Assembly (NCBI GenBank): GCA_905221605.1
Contig: CAJNDS010002190.1
Coordinates: 349,338 to 413,337, forward strand
Source: Symbiodinium natans
Lineage: Eukaryota; Sar; Dinophyceae; Suessiales; Symbiodiniaceae
Reading direction: 5' to 3'
Length of the DNA: 64,000 nt
Below are positions 9,031 to 20,967 of the stretch, one piece after another. Made by a program: the position numbers and the translations under genes. The stretch's first letter is position 1, and each line of letters opens with the position of its first letter. The notes below the pieces were generated by a model. That model made no database searches, was not told the origin of the DNA, and was given only the letters and a program-made list of their open reading frames with translations.

Positions 9031-10103
9031 TGATGGCAACCCAATGTCAAAGCACCGTAGTGTAATTTAAAAACCTTCCAAGGACCATCGTTTAAAACAA
9101 CCCTTGAGCATGTTTGTCTGCCTTCTGTCGGCATTGCCTTTCCTTCCTCTCCTCGTCCTGCCCTTCCCTAAACTGCCTTTCTTCTGCACCCAGCCGTTGA
9201 GTATTTTCTGCTGTCCACGATGAGGCTTATAAGGCTGAAGACCCAGGGTTACCCTAAACACGAAAAAACCCGAAACCCGGCACCCTAAACCGTACTAGGC
9301 CAGCGTCCCGGTGGTTCTCCTTGCCGCAAAAAAAAACCTGTGCTGCCGACAGGGCTTCTTTGACCATCTGAGCCGGATTAGGTTTTGGGCCTTGTACGGT
9401 CCAGCTACTCGCAAACCCCAAACCCTAAACCCTAAACCCTAAACCCGAAACCCTCGTGGAGGGAACTCGGAGGGGCTTAGGGTTGGGGGGGGGGGGGGGG
9501 AGTTCAGACTTTAAAGGCTTTAAGGTTGAAAAAACGTTACTTTCAGGAGAACATAGTGTTACACATTTCCCGTCCTGTTGCTGTTGCTAAGGGCTTTAAA
9601 CCCTAAATCCTAAACCCTAAACCCTAAACCCTAAACCTTAAACCCTAAACCCTAAACCCCGAACCCAAACCCTTAAACCCTCAAACCTTACAACCAAATC
9701 TGGACCTCCCAAGCGGAGGGAAGAGCCAGTTGGACAAAGTAACCTTCTCGCCGGCCCTTTTCTGAATTCTTCAGAGCGGCGTACGAAGTACCGCGACGAA
9801 ATTATTTGATTCCCGAGCCCGAAGTACTATAGGGGCCTCAATAATTTGAATACGGTTTTTTTGGGGGGGGTTTTAAATAGTACAATTACCAAGGGACCCT
9901 AACAGAATATTCTTAGTAACTATTCCGACCCCTATCTTACAGGATGGCAAAGCATCATTCTAAAGCCTTTGGGGGGGGGGGGGGGGAGGGGGGAACTGAG
10001 GCCCTTCTTTCGATTTCTTGGTGGTCTGGTGCAGTGCACATTCCCTGTGTGTGCAAGTCAACTTTGCTCCTGTCCTGAAAACCGGGGCCGTGTGGGTGGC
10101 TTA
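9031..10103. other. Unique sequence with short telomeric arrays and G tracts
   Basis: Unique DNA with CCCTAAA arrays at 9416-9448 and 9597-9690. G16 tracts lie at 9485-9500 and 9971-9986. Bases 9100-9200 are pyrimidine-rich. No ATG-started frame of note and no RNA gene seen. Confidence 0.6.
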
Positions 10104-10975
10104 AGGTTTGAAACCCTCAACCCTCAACCCTAAACCTTAAACCCTCAACCCTAAACCCTAAACCCTAAGCCCTAAACCCTAAACCCTAAACCCGGAATTT
10201 GCTGGAGTTCGAGGGATCGGGGCTTCTAAGGCTTGGGCGTCGGCGGACGGGACTTCTACGATCTGGGACTCGCGCTATAAACCCTAAGTCCCCTGTCACC
10301 CCGGGTTTAGGGTTTTAAGGGTTTAGGGTTTAGGGTTTGGGGTTTAGGGTTCAGGGACTAGGGTTTAGAGTTTAGGGTTGTGGGTTTAGGGTTTACCCGA
10401 AGTCCCCGATAACCCCTCCAACCCCTATAAACCCCATAAACCCTATACACTCCCAGGCGTTTCGGAGAGTTCACAGGCTTGGACTCTAGGATTTCATGTC
10501 CAATGTTTCGGAGCAAGCGGAGCTGGAAACATAATTGAGCAACCCCAAACCATAAACCCTCTAAACCCCCTAGGCCAGGCTCCTTTGCGCTTTTCTGGTT
10601 CTGGGAAACCCGAAACCCTAAACCCTTAACCCTAAACCCTAAACCCTAAACCCTCAACCCTAAACCCTAAACCCCACAAGTCGACCCTCAACCCTAAACC
10701 TAAAACCTAAACCCTAACCCCTAACCCTAAACCCTCAACCCTAAACCCTCAACCCTAAACCCTCAACCCTGAACCCTGAACCCTAAACCCTCAACCCTCA
10801 ACCCTAAACCCTAAACCCTAAACCCTAAACCCTAAACCCTAAACCCTAAACCCTACACGCAAAAGTAAGGGCTCGGGGCTGGGAGAGTATTCGACCCCAA
10901 GCGGCCTGGCGATGCGGCCCACGGGGCCTTCCCCATCCCACAGGACCCTCAACAAGTGTCGACTTGTGGGGAATA
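10104..10975 (-). repeat. CCCTAAA/CCCTCAA mosaic
   Basis: Arrays lie at 10104-10195, 10612-10675 and 10682-10855, with CCCTCAA heptamers mixed among CCCTAAA. A plus-orientation TTTAGGG patch is at 10302-10395. Unique islands at 10196-10300, 10400-10610 and 10860-10975 show no gene. Confidence 0.85.
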
Positions 10976-11335
10976 AGATTTAGGGTTTAGGGTTTAGGGT
11001 TTAGGGTTTAGGGTTTAGGGTTTAGGGTATTGAGGGTATTGAGGGGCTTCCGGTGACCTCGTAGGAAAAAATGGTCCCCTGCTTTTTGTTTTATGCGGCT
11101 TGTGTAAGGGCCCACGAACGGAATCATGGTACGCTCTTCGGGGTTTAGGGCTTAGGGCTTAGGGCTTAGGGCTCAGGGCTTAGGGCTTAGGGCTTAGGGT
11201 TTAGGGTTAGGGTTTAGGGTTCACGGTTTAGGGTTTTGAGCCAAACCCTGACACCCTCACTCAGCCGTAAAACTGCCGACCCCAGATTCCTACATCAGAA
11301 CCGATGTGTACCAGTAGGCAAGCACTGAAGAGTCG
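10976..11335 (+). repeat. TTTAGGG and GCTTAGG arrays
   Basis: About seven TTTAGGG units lie at 10979-11028 and about ten mainly GCTTAGG units at 11143-11235. The intervening and following unique DNA has no recognisable feature. Confidence 0.85.
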
Positions 11336-11796
11336 CACCCAAACCCTGAACCCTGAACCCTAAGCCCTAAACACGAAACACTAAACACTAACCCCTCCCC
11401 TTGCCTCAACCTAAAACCTCAACCCTAAGCCCTGAACTCCAAGCCCTAAGCCTAGCCGAAGCCCAAACACCTTTCCTAAACCCCGAACTAGACCAAAGCC
11501 CGAAGCCTAACTAAGCCCTAAATCCTAGACCCCAACCCTTGAACATCCTAAACCCTAAGCCCTAAACCCTGAACCCTAAACCCTAACCCTAAACCCTGAA
11601 CCCTAAGCACGAAACAGCATAGAGGGAACTCGCAAGGCCGGTGGTTTCTGCTATGGAGCTGCAAGGAGCAGCAAGCATCTGACAAAGATTTGGGTGCGGT
11701 GAAACGGCGAAAACGTTGTTCAACGGACGAACAGAGCGTGCGTGTGCCGCCCAGCTGATGAACACTCAGTAGGCACATGAAGCGAACCTAAACTTA
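11336..11796 (-). repeat. Degenerate CCCTAAA/CCCTAAG mosaic and a unique island
   Basis: Loose CCCTGAA, CCCTAAG and CCTAAAC units run 11336-11610. Unique DNA at 11611-11790 contains a short non-ATG frame on the minus strand that is not recognised. Confidence 0.7.
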
Positions 11797-11915
11797 CGGG
11801 TTTAGGGCTTAGGGCTTAGGGCTTAGGGTTTAGGGTTTAGGGTTTAGGGTTTAGGGTTTAGGGTTTAGGGTTTAGGGTTTAGGGTTTAGGGTTTAGGGTT
11901 TAGGGCTAGGGTTTA
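11797..11915 (+). repeat. TTTAGGG array, about 16 units
   Basis: Four GCTTAGG units at the left edge, then perfect TTTAGGG. One shortened unit lies near the right end. Confidence 0.95.
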
Positions 11916-12814
11916 GGGCAGCAGGCAAGCCTTTCTGAAATGCCGTAGGGTTTAGGGTTTAGGCTTAGGCACATTGGCTTGCGGACTTTGCTACAATTGT
12001 ACGGAATTCCACAACGCCAAAACACACACACGCTGCCCCTGGGGGGCATGCGGACCCTGAAAGGCATCTCCAGAGGCCAGCCGGTTTTCGGGGACTCGGT
12101 TTGCGGTTTAGGGTTTAGGGTTTAGGGTTTAGGGTTTAGGGTTTAGGGTTTAGGATTTAGGATTTAGGATTTAGGAATTTCAAAGTTGTAGCTCAAGGCT
12201 CCCCTGGCAGTGCTTTGGCCACTGTACCGAATCCCCTCAAATAACGAGGTGCTGGCCCTTCCAGATTACCAAGGATCATCATCAGAGTCGGCAGTGCCAT
12301 CGAAGTCGGACCTTGCTTGGAAGCCCGCTCGACTTAGTAAGGTGACAGAGTTTCTAGGGGATGCTAAGTCGACTTGCTAAGTCAAAAAAGATTTAAACCC
12401 CTAAACCCCCTAAGCACCCCAAGCCCCACAAACCCTAAACCCTGGACCCTGATCCCCCTAGACCCTAAACCCTAAAACCGAAACCCCAAATCCTGAACCC
12501 TAAGCCCCCTAGACCCTAAGCCCAAAACCCCGAAACTGACTTGCCACCTGAACCCTTAGAACCCAAACACTAACTCCTCAACCCTCAACCCTAAACCCTA
12601 AACCCTAAACCCCGAACCCCAAACCCTAAACCCTAAACCCTGGGTTCCCAACAGGTCCAAGTCAGAGTCGGAGTCGTCTTCTGGCAATGGAAGATCCTCG
12701 GCGGCATCGAGTTTTTAGAACCCTCAACTTGGTTTAGGGTTTAGGGTCTAGGGTTTAGGGTTTAGGGTTTAGGGTTTAGGGTTTAGGGTTTAGGGTTTAG
12801 GGTTTAGGACCTCC
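11916..12814. repeat. Mixed telomeric arrays and unique islands
   Basis: TTTAGGG arrays are at 12105-12175 (ending in TTTAGGA units) and 12733-12808. CCCTAAA units are at 12395-12640. The unique island 12180-12390 contains an inverted CGACTTAG/CTAAGTCG pair at about 12329 and 12364. No gene seen. Confidence 0.8.
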
Positions 12815-13010
12815 CTAAACTCCAAACCCTAAACCCTGAACTACGCAAATTAGCCTAAACTACCCAATCTACCCCAGACTACCCTAAACTGCCCCAAACT
12901 ACCCCAAACTACCCTAATTAAACTTCCCTCAACTACCCTGAACTACCCCAAACTTCCCTAAACTACCCTAAACCCTAAACTACCCTAAAGTACCCGAAAC
13001 TACTCACCGC
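12815..13010. repeat. ~10-bp repeat CTACCCYAAA
   Basis: About 14 copies of a degenerate decamer (AACTACCCCA, AACTACCCTA) follow a few CCCTAAA units. This is a further expanded derivative of the telomeric unit, with CTA added. Confidence 0.75.
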
Positions 13011-13928
13011 TACAAACAGAACACCAGAAGGGCCCCTTGCGCGAGGAATCTCCTAAGACCCCTAAACCCTGAAGGGTTTAGGGTTTAGGGTTCAGGGTTC
13101 AGGGTTTAGGGTTTAGAGTTAGTGTTCAGGGTTCAGGGTTCAGGGTTCAGGGGTTTAGGTTCGAGGGATTATCTTATAGGGTTTAGGGTTTAGGGCTACT
13201 CAGGACCCCAAACCCCCAGCGTGCGGCCACCCACTCGGCCGGGCGACGTTGAGAAGCGCGATGGCTCGAAGAGCATCCCGGGTGCGCAACCCTTTCGTTG
13301 CGTGGGTCATGATGAGGTTCTTGCCTTGCTCGGGATTGAGAATTTAGGGTTTAGGGTTTAGGGTTTAGGGTTTAGGGTTTAGGGTTTAGGGTTTAGGGTT
13401 TAGGGTTTAGGGTTTAGGGTTTAGGGTTTAGGGTTTAGGGTTTAGGGTCTCTCACGCTCAGACATATAAAAGCAACCTTCCAACCCGAAACCCTACAAGC
13501 CGAAACCCTAAACCCCACAAACCTACATCCCTAAACCGTAACCCGTACAAGCCTACCACCCCAAACAAAACTTGAAGAAACTCCCTTCACAGCCTCAAAT
13601 GGCATTCTCCGAGACCCCAATACCCCTTGATTCCGGGGGTACGAGGTTTGAGGTAGCCTACGAGACCCGAGACCTTCACTGGTTAGTACCTACGCCTTAA
13701 AGATCCAAACGCGTGAACCCAGAACTACCTACTGCCTGGTTATTTTGAAAGCTCGTTGAAGGGGTTCCCTAAACCCGAAACCCTAAAACCCTTCTGACTT
13801 GCAAGGTTTGGTCACAGGTAAGCTTGTGAGCTCGTTTAGGGAAGGGGCTCCAAAAGGCGGTTGCAGGGGCTTTGTAGGGCTCGGGCTTCGTAGGGCTTAG
13901 GGCTTGTAGGGCTTCGGCTTGGTAGGGC
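13011..13928. repeat. TTTAGGG arrays and unique islands
   Basis: A mixed TTTAGGG/TTCAGGG array lies at 13073-13195. A clean TTTAGGG array of about 15 units is at 13343-13448. Unique DNA at 13200-13340 and 13450-13860 has no recognisable gene. GGGCTTCGTA-type units occur at 13870-13960. Confidence 0.8.
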
Positions 13929-14189
13929 TTAGGGCTTCATAGGGCTTGGGGCTTCGTAGAGCACAGTCAGGCCCGCGTGGTACCATCGTGCGTCCGAGGC
14001 GGACCACCAGTCCGCGACGTGGAAGGCTTGCCGTGAGTCGGGAGTGGGAGTGAGGCAATCCCAAATATTGCGAAGAACGTGGCTGAGGCTGAACAAATTC
14101 CCCACGCGCACCCAGAAAGGCAGGAGGGCGTTAGTAGGGAGCCCGTGAAGTGCAAATACATGTGCATGTGCCCGCTCCAGGGGAGCCAT
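13929..14189 (-). CDS. Hypothetical ORF, 86 codons, unknown function
   Basis: The frame starts at an ATG (14187-14189) and ends at 13929. The peptide starts MAPLERAHAHVFALHGLPTN and continues with a hydrophobic, tryptophan-containing middle (NIWDCLTP). Its composition looks like a real protein rather than a repeat translation, unlike nearly all other frames here. The frame stays open upstream for at least several codons (RQCTF), so it could be an exon or a retroelement remnant. The general look recalls the cysteine/tryptophan-rich tail found after reverse transcriptases in LINE elements, but no diagnostic Cys/His spacing is visible, so I do not assign that. A competing frame (13967-14218) overlaps. 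Confidence 0.25.
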   Translation of the reverse strand: MAPLERAHAHVFALHGLPTNALLPFWVRVGNLFSLSHVLRNIWDCLTPTPDSRQAFHVADWWSASDARWYHAGLTVLYEAPSPMKP

Positions 14190-14235
14190 GCGAAAGGTGC
14201 ATTGGCGTCTGCAAGCACTATTCTGGTAGCGAACA

Positions 14236-14429
14236 GTGTAGGGTTTAGGTTTAGGGGCGGGGTTTAGGATTTAGGATTTAGGGCTTCGGGTTTAGGGTTT
14301 AGGGTTTAGGGTTTCGGGGAGCCTTAGTGAGCATCAGGCATTATCCTATTATCCTGGACGTTGGGGCTACCTAGCCCCTTTCGACCCCCTAATTGAACGC
14401 TGAACTCCATTCAAGCCCCCCCCCCCCCC
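14236..14429. repeat. Short TTTAGGG array and C12 tract
   Basis: TTTAGGG/TTTAGGA units at 14236-14320, unique DNA to 14415, then a C12 homopolymer near 14418-14429. Confidence 0.8.
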
Positions 14430-14625
14430 AACCCTACACTGGCCCGACATCCTACACACCAAACCCTACACCCTAAACCGCTAAACCTTAAACCCCCGAA
14501 ATCCTACACCACCAAACCCTACTCCCTAAACTTAAACCCCTAAACCTTAAACCCCCGAGATCCTACACCACCAAACCGTACACCCTAAACCCCTAAACCT
14601 TAAACCCCCAAGCCCTACACCCTCT
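14430..14625 (-). repeat. ~61-bp higher-order repeat built from telomere-like units, 3 copies
   Basis: The sequence CCTACACCACCAAACC followed by CCCTAAACCGCTAAACC-like units and CCTTAAACCCCCGA recurs three times with a period near 60 bp. The block is composed of degenerate CCCTAAA units but has been duplicated as a larger unit. Confidence 0.7.
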
Positions 14626-15269
14626 ACAGGCAGGCTTTTCTGACTCTTTTGCCCCCTCTGCGCCGGCCTAGGGCCATGCGCATGTCCATGTCGTCCAACG
14701 CCAGCCTCAACCCACACAAACAGCCCTATGAGACAGACCGAAGCATTTCGGGTTCCGGGCTCAACTGAGGCTTGCGGGGTCAGCAGGGTTAGGGTTTAGG
14801 GTTTAGGGTTTCGGGTTTGGGGTTTGGGGTTTAGGGTTTAGGGTTTAGGGGTTAGGGGTTAGGGGTTAGGGGTTTAGGGGTTTAGGGCTTGGGATTGACC
14901 TAGGAATTTTGCCCCAGGTTCCCAAGCAGTCTAGGGGAAAGACCTTCGTTGCCTCAACTCCATACCCCAAACAACACCCAAACACTGCAGCCAAAACCAG
15001 GTTTAGGGGATTCGAACCCTGCAACACCCTAAACCCTGAGCCCTAAACCCTAAACCCTAAACCCTGATCCCTGATCCCTAAACCCTAAACCCTAAACCCT
15101 AAACCCTAAATTGACCCAAGAAAAGAATTCAGGGTTCTGTTTTCTTTGTTTTTTTGTGTGTGTGTGTGTGTTTTTTTTTTGGGGGGGGGTTGCAGGTTTC
15201 TTTTGGTCTTTTGGGGGCGTTGAGGTCTCTTGCGGTTTAGGGTTTACAGCAGGTTGGGATACAGTGTGC
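14626..15269. repeat. Telomeric arrays, T/GT/G tract and unique islands
   Basis: TTTAGGG/TTAGGGG units lie at 14787-14890 and CCCTAAA/CCCTGAT units at 15022-15110. A compound tract T7-(GT)n-T11-G9 is at about 15149-15190. Unique DNA at 14640-14780 and 14890-15000 has no recognisable gene. Confidence 0.8.
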
Positions 15270-15487
15270 GTAGGGTTTAGGGTTTAGGGTCTAGGGTTTA
15301 GGGTTTAGGGTTTAGGGTTTAGGGTTTAGGGTTAGGCGTTTAGGGTTTAGGGTGTAGGGGTTAGGGTTTAGGGTTTAGGGTTTAGCGTTTAGGGTTTAGG
15401 GTTTAGGGTTTAGGGTTTAGGGTTTAGGGTTTAGGGTTTAGGGTTTAGGGTTATATAGGGTTTAGGGTTTAGGGTTTACGGTTTAAG
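15270..15487 (+). repeat. TTTAGGG array, about 29 units
   Basis: A long array with few variants (TTAGGCG, TTAGCG, one ATATAGGG insertion). Confidence 0.95.
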
Positions 15488-15587
15488 GGTTGGCTTGGAA
15501 GACTGCGCGGGGAGCGCGCATGGCGCTGGGGGCACGCACGAGCGCGGAGTATTGGTAGGGCCTTAGAATCTTAGAATAGGCCAAACC

Positions 15588-16065
15588 CTAAACCCTAAAA
15601 ACCCAAAACCCTAAACTAAAATCTATAAACCCTGAACCCAAACTCCAAACCCTAAACCCTAAACTAGGACCTATAAACCCTAAACCCTACACCCTAAACC
15701 CCCAAACCCTAAACCAACCCCAAAGTATTAAATATGTACATTTCTATTCCTTGTTGAGTTTAAGTGCCCCTAAACATGTAAAAACACTACCCCACAACGA
15801 CAAAGAAGCCCCGTCTGGCTCACCGCCGCGTTGCCACTGCACCGGATCGCCTTTGCAGCTTTCCAGATACGCGAAGATCTCCGACGGCCGCCCTCCAAGG
15901 TTGTTTGGGTTTTGTGCTTGGGATTCAGGGTTTTGGGTTCAGGGTTTAGGGTTCCAGGCTTAGGGTTCAGGGTTTAAGGCTTAGGGTTCAGGGTTTAGGG
16001 GTTAGGGTTTAGGGTTCAGGGTTCATGGCTTAGGGTTAGGGTTTACGGTTCAGGGCATGCCAAGA
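15588..16065. repeat. CCCTAAA then TTCAGGG/TTTAGGG mosaics
   Basis: Degenerate CCCTAAA runs 15588-15715 and TTTAGGG/TTCAGGG runs 15925-16060. They are separated by about 200 bp of unique DNA (15716-15920) with a short unrecognised frame. Confidence 0.8.
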
Positions 16066-16129
16066 GCTTGGGTTTTAGGCTGTGGGTGACGGATTTGGGG
16101 GTTCGGGGGCTTGAAGGTTTCCGATTGTA

Positions 16130-16577
<448 letters not shown>

Positions 16578-16630
16578 GTTGTAGTACGGGCCGTGGTGGT
16601 TCTTGACGGCGTGTTATGTGCATCACGATG

Positions 16631-16870
16631 GTCGAAAAGGCTGGGAGGCGTGGCAGTTCAGCGCAAGTTGTCGAAAACACTGGAACGCGTGATTCAGCCA
16701 AATGTACATTCTTTCTGGGTGAGGGGGGGGTCAAATTTTGCATGCTGCCGAAAACACTGGCAGGCGTGTTCTTTCAGCAACATGTATAATGTACATGCTT
16801 TCTGGGGCGGGCGTCAAATTTTGGATGTAGTCGAAAACGCTGGCAAGCGTGCAGGCTTTACACAAGCCTG
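16631..16870 (+). repeat. ~80-bp tandem repeat, about 3 copies
   Basis: The motif GTCGAAAACNCTGGNANGCG recurs with starts near 16631 (truncated), 16670, 16747 and 16830. Each copy is followed by TTCTTTC.GC.A.ATGTA and CTTTCTGGG-like sequence. The 92-codon frame over 16593-16871 is a translation of this repeat. Confidence 0.8.
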
Positions 16871-17284
16871 AACGGCAAGGAAGCAAAGTCTTGCAGACTT
16901 TGCCCAAGCTTGATAATCCGTGGCATAAAAGACCTCACTGGAGATGCTTCATTTCAACATCATGTAAGTCGAGCCACCTCTCAAACTCTTCGTGAGTCGA
17001 CTCATGTAAAAAAAAAAAACATACGCAAGACGAGTCAGCTGTAAAACTTGCGCCGCCCTTCGGGGCAGGGGATAGGCGGCGGGCTGGGTTCCGGAAATTA
17101 GTTACGGGATTCAGTTGTCCAGGAAACAAGCATGCCGGCACAAAGGTTTCATCGATAGGGCTTTTGGCCAGCTAGGGCTGGCGCCTGCGGAAGGTGATAA
17201 GCTGGAGCCGTTGCGCTCTGTAAGTCTGGGTATTTAGGAAAAATACAGTCTTTTGACGGTTGGACCAATGGATGTGCTGGCGAC
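16871..17284. other. Unique sequence
   Basis: No array, RNA gene or ATG frame of note. An A12 tract lies near 17008. Confidence 0.5.
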
Positions 17285-17584
17285 ATGGGACGTTACCACC
17301 GTTCGCGGGCAGGGATGCTGGGACCAACGAACGTGCCAATATCATGCGAAATAGGGTTTATATTCCTGGTATCCCCAAATAGGACACCCGGTAATTACAC
17401 TCACCGATACGAAACAGGAACCTTATGTACACTCACCAATAACAGGAAAATAAGCCCTGTTTCATGTAAGCCCGGACATGTCAAAGAAGATGAATCTGAA
17501 AATCCTGACATCTCCAACAAACAATTTGACACCCCCCCCCCCCCCAGAAAGTGCCAAAAGCATGCGCTTAGGCGTGTCAAGTGA
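17285..17584 (+). CDS. Hypothetical ORF, 99 codons, unknown function
   Basis: The frame starts at an ATG (17285-17287) and stops just before the AGT microsatellite. The peptide begins MGRYHRSRAGMLGPTNVPIS; its C-terminal third is Lys/Glu-rich, then PPPP from the C14 tract at 17532-17545. It has no domain I recognise, no signal peptide and only one short hydrophobic stretch (IGFIFLV). The C tract inside the frame and the lack of neighbours argue for a chance frame in a unique island. The DNA has a short internal repetition around TACACTCACC (17396 and 17428). Confidence 0.2.
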   Translation: MGRYHRSRAGMLGPTNVPISCEIGFIFLVSPNRTPGNYTHRYETGTLCTLTNNRKISPVSCKPGHVKEDESENPDISNKQFDTPPPPRKCQKHALRRVK

Positions 17585-17619
17585 GGAAAACCACACCGTC
17601 AAATACCACCACACTTCCT

Positions 17620-18108
<489 letters not shown>

Positions 18109-18540
18109 CGCTGCAGTAGTTGTCGTAGTTGTCGTAGTTGTCGTAGTTGTCGTAGTTGTAGTAGTTGTAGTAGTTGTAGTACTTATAGTAGGCAGTTGTT
18201 GTAGTTGCTGTGATAGTTGTGGTAGTTGTAGCAGCTGTAGTAGGTATTTGTAGTAGTTGTAGTATAGCTTGTAGCGGTTGTAGTTGTTGTAGTTATTGCA
18301 GTCGTGAGCTGTAGTTGTTGAAGTTGTTGTAGTGGTTGTAGTTATTGTAGTTGTTGTAGTTGTTGTAGTTGTTGTAGTTGTTGTAGTTGTTGTAGTTGTT
18401 GCAGTTGTTGTAGATTTTGTAGTTCTTGTGGTTGTTGTAGTTGCTGTAGTGGTTGTGGTTGTCGTGGAGGCTGTGGTTGTTGTAGTTGCTGCGGTCGTTG
18501 TGGTAGTTGTCGTAGTTGTCGTAGTTGTCGTGGCTGACGT
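18109..18540 (+). repeat. Degenerate GTAGTTGTN transition zone
   Basis: A gradient from AGT triplets to TTGTAGTTG/TCGTAGTTG nonamers and then towards TGGTTGTTG. The minus strand remains open through all of it. Confidence 0.9.
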
Positions 18541-19215
18541 ATGGTTGGTGTGGTTGTTGTGGTGGTTGTGGTTGTTGTGGTTGTTGTGGTTGTTGTGGTT
18601 GTTGTGGTTGTTGTGGTTGTTGTGGTTGTTGTGATTGTTGCGGTTGTTGTGGTTGTTGTGGTTGTTGTGGTTGTTGCGGTTGTTGCGGTTGTTGCGGTTG
18701 TTGCGGTTGTTGCGGTTGTTGGGGTTGTTGTGGTTGTTGTGGTTGTTGTGGTTGTTGTGGTTGTTGTGGTTGTTGTGGTTGTTGTGGTTGTTGTGGTTGT
18801 TGTGGTTGTTGTGGTTGTTGTGGTTGTTGTGGTTGTTGTGGTTGTTGTGGTTGTTGTGGTGGTTGTGGTTGTTGTGGTTGTTGTGGTTGTTGTGGTTGTT
18901 GTGGTTGTTGTGGTTGTTGTGGTTGTTGTGGTTGTTGTGGTTGTTGTGGTTGTTGTGGTTGTTGTGGTTGTTGTGGTTGTTGTGGTTGTTGGGGTTGTTG
19001 TGGTTGTTGTGGTTGTTGTGGTTGTTGTGGTTGTTGTGGTTGTTGTGGTTGTTGTGGTTGTTGTGGTTGTTGTGGTTGTTGTGGTTGTTGTGGTTGTTGT
19101 GGTTGTTGTGGTCGTTGTGGGTGTTGATTTTTGTTGTGGTTGTCGTGGTTGTAGTTGGTGTGGTGGTTGTGGTGGTTGTGGTGGTTGTGGTTGTTGTCGT
19201 TGTTGTGGTTTGTGT
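18541..19215 (+). repeat. 9-bp minisatellite TGGTTGTTG, about 65-70 copies
   Basis: A nearly perfect nonamer array, reading (HNN)n, (TT)n or (QP)n on the minus strand and poly-GCC, poly-V or poly-LLW on the plus strand. A few TTGCGG, GGGG and GTGGTGG variants occur in blocks. A minus-strand frame of 587 codons (17599-19362) exists only because the whole microsatellite complex has triplet periodicity and no stop in that frame. Confidence 0.95.
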
Positions 19216-19367
19216 TGGTGGTGGAGCCCTGTCATGGTAACTTCTTTTCAGTTTCTTAACAAGAACCCGTGGTTTCCCGGAGACCGGTCTGCGAATATAG
19301 TCTCTACTAAGGCGAGGTGCCGCCGCCAGGGCAGGACGTGAACACACCCCTGGGCAGCCCAAAACGC

Positions 19368-19660
19368 CACAACCCTCAAACCCTCAAACCCTCAAACCCT
19401 CAAACCCTCAAACCCTCAAACCCTCAAACCCTCAAACCCTCAAACCCTCAAACCCTCAAGCCCTCAAGCCCTCAAGCCCTCAAGCCCTCAAACACTCCAA
19501 CCCTCAAACCCTCAAACCCTCCAACCCTCAAACCCTCAAACCCTTAAGCCCTCAAATCCTCAAACCCTCAAACCCTCAAACCCTAAAACCCTAAAACCCT
19601 AAAACCCTCAAAACCCCAGAGCCTTCAAACCCTCGAACCCTCAAACCCTAAACCCTAAAC
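19368..19660 (-). repeat. 8-bp array CCCTCAAA, about 33 copies
   Basis: An octamer array derived from CCCTAAA with an inserted C. It holds CCCTCAAG and CCCTAAAA sub-blocks, each locally homogeneous. Confidence 0.95.
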
Positions 19661-20267
19661 CCAAAACCCAAAACCGCACCTCCCGCTCCCTTCAAGTCGG
19701 GCGTTTGGCCGGCGGTCTTCGGCAAACCGTGCCTCTGAAGGGCCTTGTGAGGTTAAGGGTTTTAAGGTTAAGGGTTTTAAGGTTAAGGGTTTTAAGGGTC
19801 TTCCAAGGTTTAGGGTTTAGGGTTTAGGGTTTATGGTTTAGGGTTTAGGGTTTAGGGTTTAGGGTTTAGGGCTTTGGGTTTTGGGTTTTGGATTTTGGGT
19901 TTTGGGGGATCTGCATGGGGAGCCTTTGGAGTCTTCAGAGTCTACTTGAGGGTCTTTAGCTGTTTCTCGGCTCTTGGGGGGTTGCTGTAAGCTTTCAGGG
20001 GTTTGGGGATCCAAGAGTTAAGGCTTACCAGTGTCCAAGGTTTCGGGGTTTTTGGGGTTTAAGGCTGGTACTGATGTTCGGGTTGAGGGTTGAAGGTTGG
20101 GTTTCTGAGGTCTTGCGTCTTGGGGTCAGTTACCCCCCTGGGTCGGATGCAGCGATCAACTGCGCGATGAGGCCGCGGTGAGCCCTAAACTCAGAACCCT
20201 GCCTGGATCCCCCTTCTTGGGTGCGCTTTTACAAGGAAGCCAAATGCCTAACTGGAGAACCACCACT
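19661..20267. repeat. TTAAGGGTTT and TTTAGGG repeats with a unique island
   Basis: Three copies of a 15-bp unit GGTTAAGGGTTTTAA at 19752-19795 are followed by TTTAGGG at 19805-19870 and TTTTGGG at 19871-19905. Unique sequence 19906-20267 contains no recognised gene. Confidence 0.8.
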
Positions 20268-20415
20268 TAGGGTTTAGGGTTTAGGGTTTAGGGTTTAGGG
20301 TTTAGGGTTTAGGGTTTAGGGTTTAGGGTTTAGGGTTTAGGGTTTAGGGTTTAGGGTTCAGGGTTTAGGGTTTAGGCTTTAGGGTTTAGGGTTTTGGGTT
20401 TTGGGTTTTGGGCTA
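20268..20415 (+). repeat. TTTAGGG array, about 20 units
   Basis: Clean heptamers, with TTTTGGG units at the right edge. Confidence 0.95.
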
Positions 20416-20967
20416 GGGACCCCTGAACCCTAAACTGAAACTAAACCCTTGCCACCAAAAAGAACCCTAAAACCCGGTGCCTTGTCTACTGCAGTTCTTC
20501 CCGTCTGTTCATCCCAGAGCCGCCATGTGGACGAAAGGATCTGGGCTTTGCTTGGGCTGCGGAAGGCTCTCCAAATTGGGTTGTGGGCTTAAAGTTTAAG
20601 GCTTGGGGTTGAGGAATACGGTTTGAAGGGCTTAAACCCTGCCTAAACTCTAAACCCTGCAATCTTAAGGTCTTGGTTGTGGGGTTTACGGTTCCCCTCG
20701 TAGGGCACCCGAAACCATAAATTCAGGACGCTAAGTGCTGAGGATACCACATAGCCTCAACGCTTGATCCTAACCCTCTTACATATATAATATTATTATT
20801 CTTCTTCTTCTTATTATTATCATTTATATATATATATATATATATATAACTAGAAAACTGTTACAGATGTAGGCTTTTGACACAGACTTTGGGGTCTTGC
20901 GGCTTCTGCCCAAGAAACAATTTCGGCGCCTGTCTCCTTCACGATCATCGCCAAGGCCTGAGAGCTC
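20416..20967. other. Unique sequence with ATT/CTT/TA microsatellite
   Basis: A compound ATTATT-CTTCTT-ATTATC-(TA)n tract lies at about 20788-20850. The rest is unique with a few degenerate telomeric units. No gene recognised. Confidence 0.7.

Noticed and set aside
8416-9134. Long frames encoding poly-GFR, LNP, SKP and EGL as repeat proteins
   Set aside because: All come from the 9-bp CCCTCTAAA array in different frames and strands; none has an independent coding signal.
13929-14189. Reverse-transcriptase-linked zinc-binding domain
   Set aside because: Only a vague resemblance; the needed Cys/His spacing is not visible.
15002-15040. tRNA-like GGATTCGAACCCT
   Set aside because: Resembles the T-loop of a minus-strand tRNA, but no acceptor, D or anticodon stems are found; telomeric repeat follows at once.
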